Of a stretch of DNA of 64,000 nucleotides, positions 53,908 to 62,434 are shown piece after piece. The position numbers were made by a program, and so were the translations under genes. Position 1 is the stretch's first letter. Every line of letters starts with the position of its first letter. The notes beneath the pieces are model-generated. The model had not been told where the DNA came from. It searched no databases and saw only the letters and a program-made list of their open reading frames with translations. Source of the DNA: Leptospira ognonensis (GTDB lineage: Bacteria; Spirochaetota; Leptospiria; Leptospirales; Leptospiraceae); the NCBI RefSeq assembly GCF_004770745.1, contig NZ_RQGD01000045.1:86461-150460 (forward strand), in the 5' to 3' direction.

Positions 53908-54249
53908 ATGAAAAATATTTTTATCGCAACTACATTTGTATTATTAGTTAACTGTACCCACAAATGGGGAAATTTTAAATCTTACGAACTACAAGCACCC
54001 ACCAATCTGGAAACTTTGGGCGAGCCTGTAACAGGAAATGATTGTTCTTTTGTTTCTAATCAATGGTTCAGAAACAATGTAGCGGATGCTATACGAGATG
54101 CAATCGCAAAGGCACCCGCAGGTACGACAGGTTTAAAAGACGTTACTGTTTCTGCCGTAAACTTTCGTTATCTTTTCACCAGCTGCATTAATGTTGAAGG
54201 GATACCAGTGAAAGAAAGCACGGCAGCTCCAGCAAAAACAAAAAAATAG
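53908..54249 (+). CDS. Small lipoprotein
   Basis: 113 residues. The lipobox is VLLVNC after KNIFIATTF. The mature part has two further cysteines (GNDCSF, FTSCIN) and ends in a Lys/Ala-rich tail. No domain is recognised; the length and the GNDC/SC pattern suggest the same family as the preceding lipoprotein. It lies 8 bp downstream of that gene. Confidence 0.7.
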   Translation: MKNIFIATTFVLLVNCTHKWGNFKSYELQAPTNLETLGEPVTGNDCSFVSNQWFRNNVADAIRDAIAKAPAGTTGLKDVTVSAVNFRYLFTSCINVEGIPVKESTAAPAKTKK

Positions 54250-54280
54250 AAACAGTCGTATTTATCACGACTTGCTTCCT

Positions 54281-54315
54281 TTGGTTCTACAAGCTCACCA
54301 CAAACGGTGGGCTTA
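54281..54315. repeat. REP-like palindromic repeat
   Basis: GCTCACCACAAACGGTGGGC (54293-54312) forms a short hairpin and, with the flanking GGTTCTAC, belongs to the widespread 'CCGTTYGTGGTGAGCTTGTCGAACC' type of dispersed bacterial repeat. Its reverse translation gives the common peptide TVCGELVEP. A diverged copy lies at 63223-63246. Confidence 0.5.
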
Positions 54316-54442
54316 AGGTCTCTTCGAGAGTCGGCGCTTCCGTATCTTTGACTTAACCTTAAAATAACTGTTGCTAATCGCGAGAAAGAGAAACGAAAGA
54401 GATGATTCAAGTTAACTAACGTTTTGTGGTTTCATCCGTCCG

Positions 54443-54604
54443 ATGCCTATCAGTAAGAGAAACGAGACATTCAGAGATTCCGAAAAGTTTGTATCCTTAT
54501 TCCCTCTACCGGCCGCAAGTGTAACTGCCGCTGATACAGGAAGAAACTGCGCACTAAACAAAATAAAAAAAATTAATAAGTTTGTTTCTGATTGTAAGGA
54601 TTAG
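54443..54604 (+). CDS. Possible 53-residue protein or remnant
   Basis: ATG to TAG, 53 residues, with a GRNCALNKIKKINKFVSDCKD end that carries a Cys pair like the lipoproteins just upstream. There is no signal peptide and no ribosome site, so it may be the decayed remainder of a third lipoprotein. Confidence 0.25.
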   Translation: MPISKRNETFRDSEKFVSLFPLPAASVTAADTGRNCALNKIKKINKFVSDCKD

Positions 54605-54760
54605 ATTTTTGTGATTAAAGGAAAACTTGCGCCTTCCCACGAGCCACTCCCCTCCACCCTAACTCGGGCGGGGGTTCGATCAATCCACCTCTGATTATGT
54701 CCCACTAAATCCCCTTTATACCATTAAACTGGAGTTAGCCTTTTTATGTTTTCAAACTCC

Positions 54761-55017
54761 TCAGATACAGAATACATTGTAGACTGACCATTCCCCTCCA
54801 TCTAACAAGTGATATTTAGATTGTTCTTTATCAAAAAGCCACAGAAATAAACCGGGGACCGTTTTTTCGATCTTCTTCTCCTTTTGATTTTGACTTTCCA
54901 GAATGGGTATCTGTAAGGAATTTTGAAAATCATTTCTGGCTTTGGGGCTTTATTTAAGATAAGGCGAAGAACTTTCGTAAGAGCTCGAGTAAAATCGAGG
55001 AAATTTTCATAATACAT
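54761..55017 (-). pseudogene. Frameshifted gene remnant related to the edge gene at 63926
   Basis: Two overlapping minus-strand frames can be joined: 55017 down to about 54950 (beginning MYYENFLDFTRALTKVLRLI) and 54949 down to the TGA at 54761 (ending KYHLLDGGEWSVYNVFCI). The second frame has no start codon. Its end aligns with that of the edge gene (HPLLDESEWSRYVVYCK): shared LLD..EWS.Y.V.C. The simplest reading is a broken copy of the same family. Confidence 0.4.
54958..54981 (+). repeat. 24-bp dispersed sequence, copy 1
   Basis: GATAAGGCGAAGAACTTTCG plus TAAG; 21 of 24 bases match 59502-59525. On the minus strand both read as (L/R)KV(L/F)RLI, so they may be traces of a common coding sequence. 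Confidence 0.35.
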
Positions 55018-55108
55018 GCAAATATTTGCTACAATATTTTCTATACACTTCAGATTTTATTTTTTTTCTCTGATTGACTATATTTAATTTCTAGCTCACA
55101 CTCAGTGG

Positions 55109-56650
55109 ATGCGAACATGGACTTGCAACAATGATTTGAATCAAAAGAAGCAAATAATCCGTGTCTTCCTCTTTTTATTCATATCGTTTCTTGGAAATTC
55201 GTGTAAGGTTCTTCCCTCTTTAGATACAAATCCCATAGAATTTTTATCAGCACTTCGCGTTTTGGAAAAATCTAATCATTCTCAAGATAACAATTCCCAA
55301 AGTAACAATTCCGAAGGAGAAAGTAGCTCGGACTGTACGAGTAACTGTTCAACAGATGGATCAGTATCCGTTCAAATCAACTACGTGAATTCACCATTCT
55401 CCTTAACGACAGGAGTGTCTTCCTTAAACGAATCTCCAGTTTTGTCTGGAAACCCTACTTATTTTACTGTCTCACCTGATTTACCTTTTGGATTGAAACT
55501 AGATTCAGGATCAGGCTCTATATCGGGAACGATCTCAGAGGTTGTCACAAATGCCGATTTTACCATCACGGGAACTGCTGATGCAAAGAGTGCCCAAACG
55601 ACGATTCGAATTTCTTCCGTCATCCCAGCAGCATGTGCAGACGTCTCCATCACTACCGGTGTTGGAACGCTTGCCGATCCTTTCCAGATTTGTAACCCTC
55701 TCCAATTGCAATCCATGAGCACTCATCATATTTCCAATCCGGGATCTTATTACCAACTAACGCAAGATATAGATCTTTCCTCGATTTCAAATTTTACTCC
55801 CATAAGCAATATCACAAACCAATTTACTGGAGTATTTGATGGTCAGAATCATACAGTTCATAATCTTACGATTGATAATAATGCAACGAGCCATCAAGGT
55901 CTATTTGGTTATGTGGTAGGTGGTGCGACTACTGAGATTCGAAATTTAAGACTTAGTAATGCGAATGTCAGAGGGAATGCACAGTCTGGTTCAGTCATCG
56001 GATTGTTAAACGCATACGCTAAAAATATCCATTCCTATGGGGCAGTTGTCGATGGATTTGCGGATGGGACAGGTGGACTTGTTGGCAGATTCTCCGGTGT
56101 AGGCTCCATATACGATTCCTCGTTTTCTGGAACGGTTGTAGGTGGCGGCTCGTATACTGGTGGTCTCGTTGGTGACTCTTTTGGGGGGGATGAGGTCGTT
56201 CGATGTAAAGGGAAGGGAACTATTACGGGGAATGGCGCCGTCGGCGGAATCATTGGGCGAGCCGCTGGTACTCTCGTATTAAATTCGTATTGGATGGGAT
56301 CGGTTACTGGGAGTACCGAAGTTGGCGGAATCATGGGAAAGGGTCAACTAACGGATGGTAAAACAAAATTTTCTTACTCCGTTGGTTCAGTAACAGGCAC
56401 ATCCAGCTTAGGTGGACTCATCGGCTCGATAACGAGCTCATCAGAGGAGTCATATTATAATATTAATGTTGCCAATCAGGCAGACAATGACACGCGTGGG
56501 ATTCCGAAAACGACAACACAGTTGAAATGTCCAGTGGTCCCGAACGATTCTTGCGCTACAACTGCCATTTATACCTCTTGGGATACAACTATTTGGAATT
56601 TTGGGACGGCCCTCGACTATCCCAAACTCAAATGGGAAAACAGTTTATAG
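55109..56650 (+). CDS. Lipoprotein with Ig-like domain and GLUG repeats
   Basis: 513 residues. A long N terminus leads to a lipobox FLGNSC (about 27-32). A Ser/Asn-rich linker (SQDNNSQSNNSEGESSSDC) is followed by a putative Ig domain (about 90-170; YVNSPFSLTTGVSSL...LPFGLKLDSGSGSISGTIS) and about six GLUG-type beta repeats (for example GLFGYVVGGATTEIRNLRLSNANVRG, GGIIGRAAGTLVLNSYWMGSVTGS, GGIMGKGQLTDGKTKFSYSVGSVTG). Such proteins are exposed at the surface and may bind host or matrix glycans, which is inference. The start is an ATG without a strong ribosome site. Confidence 0.85.
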   Translation: MRTWTCNNDLNQKKQIIRVFLFLFISFLGNSCKVLPSLDTNPIEFLSALRVLEKSNHSQDNNSQSNNSEGESSSDCTSNCSTDGSVSVQINYVNSPFSLTTGVSSLNESPVLSGNPTYFTVSPDLPFGLKLDSGSGSISGTISEVVTNADFTITGTADAKSAQTTIRISSVIPAACADVSITTGVGTLADPFQICNPLQLQSMSTHHISNPGSYYQLTQDIDLSSISNFTPISNITNQFTGVFDGQNHTVHNLTIDNNATSHQGLFGYVVGGATTEIRNLRLSNANVRGNAQSGSVIGLLNAYAKNIHSYGAVVDGFADGTGGLVGRFSGVGSIYDSSFSGTVVGGGSYTGGLVGDSFGGDEVVRCKGKGTITGNGAVGGIIGRAAGTLVLNSYWMGSVTGSTEVGGIMGKGQLTDGKTKFSYSVGSVTGTSSLGGLIGSITSSSEESYYNINVANQADNDTRGIPKTTTQLKCPVVPNDSCATTAIYTSWDTTIWNFGTALDYPKLKWENSL

Positions 56651-57112
56651 AATTCTAAGGAGATGAGACGTTGTTTGTGAACGTTTAAAAAATCAGCGGA
56701 GGAGTAAATTTAAATCAAAAAGACAAAACAAGTTCCAAGTGAATACGGCGGAATTGTGCGAACAAAAGTGGAAGCCACAGGGACTGTAACAGATGAATTA
56801 AAAATCCCTCTCATGGAATACTTAATTTCCCGCGACAGAGAACTTTTTGACAAATTAAAATCTATGGGTTACAATTGAGTTTTGATATACATTAGATCAT
56901 TTTTGTATATTTTAATATAAGGAAGTACGCTATCTTATTTCGAAATATCGTAACCAAAGTTTCGAAATACATAAGATAATCGCAATTCGCACCATCTGGC
57001 TTCCAGACGTGTAATATGGAATGGAAAACTTATACTGAGTCTCCACAAAAAGCCATAATTCTATGATCACAATCTGATTGACTTTGTCTCGAATTTATGA
57101 TTTTTAAGGCGA
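56651..57112. other. Intergenic region with a start-less reading frame
   Basis: 462 bp. Apart from the frame at 56714-56878 I see no gene. The right half is AT-rich. Confidence 0.5.
56714..56878 (+). pseudogene. 54-codon frame with ATC in place of the start codon
   Basis: GGAGGAG (56698-56704) stands 9 bases before ATC AAA AAG ACA, directly after an in-frame TAA. The frame then runs for 54 codons to TGA at 56878 and ends LFDKLKSMGYN. An ATG to ATC change would explain it: the product would begin MKKTKQVPSEYGG. Either the gene has lost its start or it uses a rare AUC start. No family is recognised. Confidence 0.4.
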
Positions 57113-58321
57113 ATGAAATCATCAGCCGTTCTCATAAAACTCGTTTTGGTATATGCTACATTCTCAATGCATTCCCTAGTATATGCCGAAACAGGCACAT
57201 TATTATTGAATGTAATTGCCTCAAATCAACAAAGTCATCTAATCCTTATAAATCAAGATTCTGAAACTACCTTTGAATTTCCGACTGATTTTCAAATTAA
57301 GGATCGAATCCAAATTTCAAAAGAAAGAATCCTCTCTTTTAGTAGTTCCTATAGCTCAAACCGTAAGATTACATCTTACGAGTGGAGAACGGGCAGAGTG
57401 ACCGAGCAAAAAAATCCGCTGGATACTGGCATCAAAATCTTAAGAGAGTTTATCTCGTACTTGGAAGGTCTAAATCGCTCTGTCTTTCAAGAAATCCATC
57501 AGGTAGGTTACCAAAGGCTCTTTGAATGGGAAGGCGATAAACCATTGTTCTTTCCTCACTTTGACAAATACAGAAAGACTGTTAGGTTAGATGATTTTTT
57601 GCCAAGTGGCGCTCATATCTTCAGAATTTTAGAAAAAGACAGATCGATTCAAAAAATAGAAAATTCGTTTGTGGGTGCAAACGATGGTTATTCCCAAAAA
57701 TTGTTATACTGCAGTTCTCTAAATTGCAAACCTGAAGAAATTTTATCTGATCGAGCCATTTTGAGTGCACGTCTCATCGATGATGGTAGATTGGTTGCGT
57801 TTTTCACACCTGTCTCTGTTGATCCTGAATCCAAATCTTACAATCTAGAAACTTATGATATTAACGAAAAAAAGCGAAAGAAATTATTCACATTTAAAAT
57901 GAGTATAAAAGGTCCCACTGGCACCTTCAACCTATCCAATCCAGAATTCAGAGTGTTAAATCAATCCAGCTTATTTTTATTTACCGACGAGATTGCAGAC
58001 ATAGAAGATAAAATTCAAAATTGGAAGTTAGTAGATGGAAGGACAGGCAAAGTGGAAGATTTCAAAGTTCCAGATGGCTATCAATTTGTTAGCATGATGC
58101 CAGTTAGTTATCATAAGAGTTCTAATGAATCGGATCTAACAACTCTTGAACCTTACATCGTTTTTATTAAGAGAAGCTATGACCAAAAACTAGGCATTCG
58201 CAATCACTTAAAAGTGATCCAACTTCCCGAACGCAAAATAGTGTTGGAGAAAGAGATCATCGGAAAAACTGTGATCAATGCAATGTATGTATCCGATGCT
58301 GTGTTTCTAAATAAAATATAA
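57113..58321 (+). CDS. Secreted protein of unknown function, possibly beta-propeller
   Basis: 402 residues. A signal peptide (KLVLVYATFSMHSLVYA, cut before ETG) precedes a mature part rich in beta strands with repeated short segments such as ILSFSSSYSSNRKITSYEWRTGRV, RLIDDGRLVAFFTPVSVDPESKSYNLETYDI and LFLFTDEIADIEDKIQNWKLVDGRTGKV. The repeats resemble propeller blades, but I do not recognise a family. It stands alone. Confidence 0.7.
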   Translation: MKSSAVLIKLVLVYATFSMHSLVYAETGTLLLNVIASNQQSHLILINQDSETTFEFPTDFQIKDRIQISKERILSFSSSYSSNRKITSYEWRTGRVTEQKNPLDTGIKILREFISYLEGLNRSVFQEIHQVGYQRLFEWEGDKPLFFPHFDKYRKTVRLDDFLPSGAHIFRILEKDRSIQKIENSFVGANDGYSQKLLYCSSLNCKPEEILSDRAILSARLIDDGRLVAFFTPVSVDPESKSYNLETYDINEKKRKKLFTFKMSIKGPTGTFNLSNPEFRVLNQSSLFLFTDEIADIEDKIQNWKLVDGRTGKVEDFKVPDGYQFVSMMPVSYHKSSNESDLTTLEPYIVFIKRSYDQKLGIRNHLKVIQLPERKIVLEKEIIGKTVINAMYVSDAVFLNKI

Positions 58322-58791
58322 TGTTCATTCGCACCATATAGTCTCGTAAAATGGGCAATCTTAAGACACTGATTATACGGATCATAAAATTTATCATTGA
58401 AGGCCTCCCCTATACATTTCTGATCCGTTGTTAGTTTTCTTTTTAAAAAGCTACACCTTCCGTGAATGAATGAAACAGTAAGTGTGTAAAAATGTAGGAA
58501 ATAAGTAGAGAACTTACCCTTATGTTTGATACTCTAACAGCGAGAAATTCTTCCTCTTCTGAAAAAGTTTGGTTCAAGCGAAAAGGTTGAGAGAAGCAAT
58601 GACTAAAGAATAGCGTGCAACTGGAAATAAGAAATTTCCATTTTATCTTAACTTATATGATAAGACCATTAACTACTGACGGCAATAAGTAGATTCCTTT
58701 AGATGCGGATTAAACTTATTTGGAAAGCGTTCCAACAATTTACTTTGACATATTTTTCCTTTACAAATGTCGTGTTTGTTAGATCCTACTT
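58322..58791. other. Intergenic region
   Basis: 470 bp. A TTGACA (58745-58750) lies before the CAP gene but no matching -10 element is clear. I see no gene. Confidence 0.5.
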
Positions 58792-59454
58792 ATGTTCAAG
58801 TATCTTCACAAACCAAAATCTTATACGATTCTCTTTTCTCTTTTGATAGTTCTGTTTTTTACCAACTGCATCCAAAATTTAGCTGACTGTCCCGTCGATA
58901 CTTTAACATTAAAGAAGGAATGCGACAGCAATCAAAAACAGACAGATAGGAATCTGCTTCTGGGACTTGCAGCTGCCACTGTCAGTTCATCCGGTAGTCT
59001 TTCTGGCAAAGCACTAGAATTTTATAATATTTTAGAATCTTACCGAAATAAGGGATCTTTTACACTCTCAAATGGAAGCTCTCGAAGTTTTTTAAATGGT
59101 TCAAAATGTTCGGGAACAACGGCGCAACATCCCGCTCTGAACCGAGCAGCACAAAAGCATAATGATAATATGGTAAGTTTGAATTTTTTTTCTCATACGG
59201 GACAAGACGGCTCTACACCTAGTACCCGTGTGAAGGCAGAAGGACTCAACGTTGGTGCTGGCGAAAACATTGCCGCAGGCGTCTCCACAGCGGAAGGCAC
59301 TTTTGACCAGTGGTGGAATTCTTCGGGACATAGAGCCAATATGGAGAATTGCAATTACACCCATGTGGGCATTGGATATACAGCTCGCGAAGGAGTCAAT
59401 GCACAAGCAGATTACGCCCATTATTGGACGAATGTCTTTGCTACCATTCGTTAA
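58792..59454 (+). CDS. CAP/SCP-domain lipoprotein
   Basis: 220 residues. The signal ends with lipobox FFTNC. After a linker, a CAP domain (about 80-220) shows ALEFYNILESYRN, the conserved HPALNRAAQKHNDNMVSLNFFSHTGQDGSTPSTRV, AGENIAAGVSTAEGTFDQWWNSSGHRANMENCNYTHVGIGY and YWTNVFA. The putative cavity residues are His in SHTG and SGHR and Glu in GENI. Bacterial CAP proteins are exported with poorly known roles. No ribosome site is obvious. Confidence 0.88.
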   Translation: MFKYLHKPKSYTILFSLLIVLFFTNCIQNLADCPVDTLTLKKECDSNQKQTDRNLLLGLAAATVSSSGSLSGKALEFYNILESYRNKGSFTLSNGSSRSFLNGSKCSGTTAQHPALNRAAQKHNDNMVSLNFFSHTGQDGSTPSTRVKAEGLNVGAGENIAAGVSTAEGTFDQWWNSSGHRANMENCNYTHVGIGYTAREGVNAQADYAHYWTNVFATIR

Positions 59455-59501
59455 TCAATTTAGTTTGAAGTACACATCGTCCGAGTACACCTTTCCATTA
59501 T

Positions 59502-59525
59502 GATAAGGCGAAATACTTTCCTAAG
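59502..59525 (+). repeat. 24-bp dispersed sequence, copy 2
   Basis: GATAAGGCGAAATACTTTCC plus TAAG; see the copy at 54958-54981. Confidence 0.35.
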
Positions 59526-59615
59526 TAGTTAAATTTTAAACTTAGGAACCAGCACCGTCGAGACGAATTCAAAACTTTAATCGGATCATTTTTTATCTAA
59601 ATCAGCGCGTCCTCT

Positions 59616-59987
59616 TTAAAACTTACGATTTGCTGGACGTAAGTACCAAGAACTCACCGTTAGTGACAAAAGAAGAAGGGAAGGAAATATTTCTCCAATT
59701 GAATGACCAGAAACTAAATGCGAAATCACTGCCCCTGACATAGCAAAGAAAAAACCAGCATAAGCCCATTCTTTTAATAGAATGAACTTTGGAATAAGAA
59801 CAGCTATCACGCCGAGTAATTTCCAAACACCGAGAAGGATTAAAAAATAAGTGGGATAACCCAATTGGTTTATTTTTTCTACTTCTTCAGGATGTTTCAT
59901 AAGTTGTACAATCGCAGTCGATACCATACCCAAAGACAACCAAAGAGTAAAAAACCAATACGCTATTTTTTTATTTTTTTCTGACAT
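59616..59987 (-). CDS. DoxX-like small membrane protein
   Basis: 123 residues with four transmembrane helices, matching the DoxX_2 family: IAYWFFTLWLSLGMVSTAIVQL, GYPTYFLILLGVWKLLGVIAVLI, EWAYAGFFFAMSGAVISHL and a last helix near 100-116. Related proteins are linked to redox and sulfur balance. It is a single gene, with an AGGAGAAAATT ribosome site on the minus strand. Confidence 0.85.
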   Translation of the reverse strand: MSEKNKKIAYWFFTLWLSLGMVSTAIVQLMKHPEEVEKINQLGYPTYFLILLGVWKLLGVIAVLIPKFILLKEWAYAGFFFAMSGAVISHLVSGHSIGEIFPSLLLLSLTVSSWYLRPANRKF

Positions 59988-60027
59988 AATTTTCTCCTAT
60001 TTTAAATGTATGATTAAAGAGCTTGTG

Positions 60028-60158
60028 CACTATTTCTTCCCTTCGATTGTGGGCGGAATTTATCCCTTTGCTCTACCGATTTGTAGATGATATGCATTAG
60101 GATTCGAACCCAGGTCCTATCGTTCTCAAATGCAGCTACTGCCAATTTAGGTTATAAA
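60028..60158 (-). pseudogene. Tandem tRNA-like remnants
   Basis: The complementary strand carries a D-arm-like AATTGGCAGTAGC (about 60147-60135), then TTGAGAAC in the position of an anticodon loop, and a T-arm GGGTTCGAATCC (60113-60102). A second D-arm-like AAATCGGTAGAGCAAAGG follows (about 60083-60066). The acceptor and anticodon stems do not pair, so these are decayed tRNAs rather than working genes. Confidence 0.3.
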
Positions 60159-60442
60159 TAAAATTTGTTAGAAATAAACCTATAGCCTGCGAATCCCTTT
60201 TGAATCAACTTAGATTTCTATTTTAACTAAAGCGGAAAACAAGAACCTATAGTCGCCTTTAAGCGGACTGGCTCCTCTGTTTCCGATAGAAATCCTAAGG
60301 AACCGACGATTGGTCCTCGGATTAAGTAAAACTAGAGGAAGCCTGCCACAAAAATCGCCACTTTTCTAAGAATGTTTTCAACTTTTTCAAAACAAGTCGC
60401 TTTTCTCTAGTCCTAAATTAAATCAAATTTTTAATATTAATA

Positions 60443-60458
60443 TTGACTGACTGGTCAG
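60443..60458. promoter_or_regulatory. Operator-like TTGACTGACTGGTCAG upstream of the GT39 gene
   Basis: It contains TGACTGGTCA (60448-60457), the exact reverse complement of TGACCAGTCA before the GT2 gene at 62425-62434. TetR-family operators often have the TGACYRGTCA form. It overlaps a TTGACT that could be the -35 element. Confidence 0.4.
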
Positions 60459-60487
60459 CTTTTATTTTTCATAAATAAATAACAAAT

Positions 60488-62095
60488 ATGTTTATTGGAC
60501 TGATCTTATTTCTTACTTCAATTTTGGCGATGACCCTTTCTATACCGGATGCCCCTTTTCCCCAGGGGGATGAGATCATGCACATTCGTTCCATTCGGGA
60601 GAGCTTGGAAGCAGGAAGTTACGCCTTACCGGCATTATCTGGTCTACCCAACCCTTACAAACCTCCCCTGTTGTTTTGGATGGGAATGATTTTTGATACT
60701 ATTTTCGGCGTGAACTATCTCTCGGAGAGGTTGGTTTCTTTTCTGTATGGCATGGGAACGTTAACTTTGTTTTACATTTTTTATCTTTCTTTATCAAAAT
60801 CAGTTAAAGAGTCGAAATTAGCTACCTTGGCTTTTGGCTTTTCCTTCCTATCTTTGAAGTTTTTTGGAATACTGATGATGGAAGGAGCAATGGTGTTTTT
60901 TACTTTGCTTTATGTCTTTTTGTTCTACAAATCCAAAATTGAGAAAAACATAACTTACGTTGCATGGGGTAGCTTCTTAGTCGGATTTGGTTATTTACTG
61001 AAAGGGCCAATCCTTCATGTCTATATTAGCATTTTTTTATTGAGTTATCTTTATATCAAAATGATTCGTGTTAGAAAGGGAAAACTTCATATCTCCTTTT
61101 CCTATATAAAAGAAGAAAGATTAACTCTTTCCCTTTTTTCGCTTTCCCTCATTATTCCACTTTCTTGGATTTGCTATTTGTACTTTTATAGTACCGCTGG
61201 AAAAGAACTGCTACGATTCTTTTTTATGACAGAAAATATGGGAAAATTTTATGGTGCCAATCAATCCGGTCTTAGGATTTGGGGAGGTTGGCTGCTCTAC
61301 TCGGCTCCGTTTTCGATACCCATCATTCTTCAAATTTGGCAGACAGTGAGAAAAAAATCGAACCATCGAAATCAACTTTTTACATCCGGATTTCTAGTAT
61401 TTTTACTTTTCGTGACAATCTTTCACTTACTACCAAATAGAAAAGATCCTTATTATGTAACACCTTTCATCCCTTTTCTTTTTTTATTGCCAGCGCTAAG
61501 CAATGCGACCTGGGAGACAGTGATACTTTCAAAAATCAATCGAATGTCGATTCTCATGCCTTATACTTTAATTCTTGTCATAGCAATCGTTTTGCGGCTT
61601 CCAGCACTTTTCGGTTTTTCATTGATTGCGATTTTTTTTACTTTAGGATTTCTATTTCAGAATCAAAAAGTAAATGCAAATTTTTATCAAATATTTCTAC
61701 CTCAGCTATTAATTGTACCTATTACGATGTTATTTTTGATTCGTCCAATGGCTGATCCTGATACAGCAGAACAACTATCGGGTCTGGTCCAAAAAGAGGT
61801 CTGTGTTATCGCAGAGAACCCATGGACCGGGATGGATGTACAAAATAAACTTATGAATTATCATGTAACATTTTCTCTTCCTCTTACCTATGCAGAGTCA
61901 TGTCCCGTTTCATCTACCCTAGTAGTTTTTAATGATCTAAAATTATCAGATGAATGGGAAAAAATTGGCTCCTGGTATCGATGGAAACAACATCTGAATC
62001 TAGATTTGCTTCAAATAGTCCAAGCACTATTAAAGAGGGACAAAATTGACTTTCAAACAGAAGTGAGTGTTTGGAAACGAAAAGAAATCAAATGA
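60488..62095 (+). CDS. GT39/ArnT-like membrane glycosyltransferase
   Basis: 535 residues with about 11 transmembrane helices. The N-terminal loop FPQGDEIMHIRSIRESLEAGSYALPALSGLPNPYKPPLLFWMG is the PMT/ArnT signature, with the catalytic Asp-Glu pair in the first periplasmic loop and KPPLLFW before helix 2. Such enzymes move a sugar from a polyprenyl-phosphate donor to lipid or protein on the outer face of the inner membrane. A polyprenyl-phosphate-sugar synthase-like GT2 gene lies 340 bp downstream and is a plausible source of the donor. The next gene overlaps its stop by ATGA. Confidence 0.85.
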   Translation: MFIGLILFLTSILAMTLSIPDAPFPQGDEIMHIRSIRESLEAGSYALPALSGLPNPYKPPLLFWMGMIFDTIFGVNYLSERLVSFLYGMGTLTLFYIFYLSLSKSVKESKLATLAFGFSFLSLKFFGILMMEGAMVFFTLLYVFLFYKSKIEKNITYVAWGSFLVGFGYLLKGPILHVYISIFLLSYLYIKMIRVRKGKLHISFSYIKEERLTLSLFSLSLIIPLSWICYLYFYSTAGKELLRFFFMTENMGKFYGANQSGLRIWGGWLLYSAPFSIPIILQIWQTVRKKSNHRNQLFTSGFLVFLLFVTIFHLLPNRKDPYYVTPFIPFLFLLPALSNATWETVILSKINRMSILMPYTLILVIAIVLRLPALFGFSLIAIFFTLGFLFQNQKVNANFYQIFLPQLLIVPITMLFLIRPMADPDTAEQLSGLVQKEVCVIAENPWTGMDVQNKLMNYHVTFSLPLTYAESCPVSSTLVVFNDLKLSDEWEKIGSWYRWKQHLNLDLLQIVQALLKRDKIDFQTEVSVWKRKEIK

Positions 62096-62406
62096 AAAAA
62101 TACGGTCTCGTCGTCTTCCTGCTAATTCTTGTTTCCCTTTGGGATTTTTCCAAAGACAATTTCACGAGATTTGGAGTTAAAGCCACAGGGGAACAAACCA
62201 ATCAATGTAAAATCCTATGCGAAAAAGTAACCTCATGTTTAAACGAGGACCAACTGAAATTACAAGATCCAAAACTTTATCACTTAGCCTGTGAGATTCT
62301 TTGCACCAAACAATTCCAACTGTTTTCCGAATGTTTCAAATCCATCGAAACTTCATGTGAAGGTGGTGAGGCATGTATTAAAAATCAAACCCGAGGGCTT
62401 TTTTAA
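62092..62406 (+). CDS. Small Cys-rich exported protein with twin CX3C motifs
   Basis: 104 residues from the ATG at 62092, which overlaps the GT39 stop as ATGA. An N-terminal hydrophobic segment (YGLVVFLLILVSLW) is followed by a helical region with eight cysteines: CKILCEKVTSC and CEILCTKQFQLFSEC (two CX3C motifs) and a last pair SCEGGEAC. The pattern suggests a disulfide-linked helical hairpin outside the cytoplasm. No function is known to me; the operon position suggests a link to the glycosyltransferase. Confidence 0.7.
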   Translation: MKKYGLVVFLLILVSLWDFSKDNFTRFGVKATGEQTNQCKILCEKVTSCLNEDQLKLQDPKLYHLACEILCTKQFQLFSECFKSIETSCEGGEACIKNQTRGLF

Positions 62407-62424
62407 TTTTATAAAAAAGTTAAA

Positions 62425-62434
62425 TGACCAGTCA
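62425..62434. promoter_or_regulatory. Operator-like TGACCAGTCA at the GT2 start
   Basis: The 10-mer ends at the A of the ATG (62434) and is the reverse complement of the motif before the GT39 gene. Confidence 0.35.

Larger units (their letters stand above)
54250..55108. other. Long accessory intergenic region with repeats and gene remnants
   Basis: 859 bp. It contains a REP-like palindrome (54281-54315), a 53-codon open frame (54443-54604), a decayed minus-strand gene (54761-55017) and a 24-bp sequence shared with 59502-59525. Nothing here looks like an intact large gene. Confidence 0.5.
59988..60487. other. Intergenic region with tRNA-like remnants
   Basis: 500 bp between divergent genes. 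It contains tRNA-like pieces on the minus strand and an operator-like motif near the GT39 start (60443-60458). I see no protein gene. Confidence 0.5.

Noticed and set aside
54168..54410. 80-codon minus-strand frame
   Set aside because: Its central part (TVCGELVEP) is the translation of a REP-like repeat and the rest is antisense to a lipoprotein gene.
62397..62420. CTTTTTT/AAAAAAG hairpin after the Cys-rich gene as a terminator
   Set aside because: The stem is almost only A-T pairs and would be too weak; reading into GT2 is more likely.
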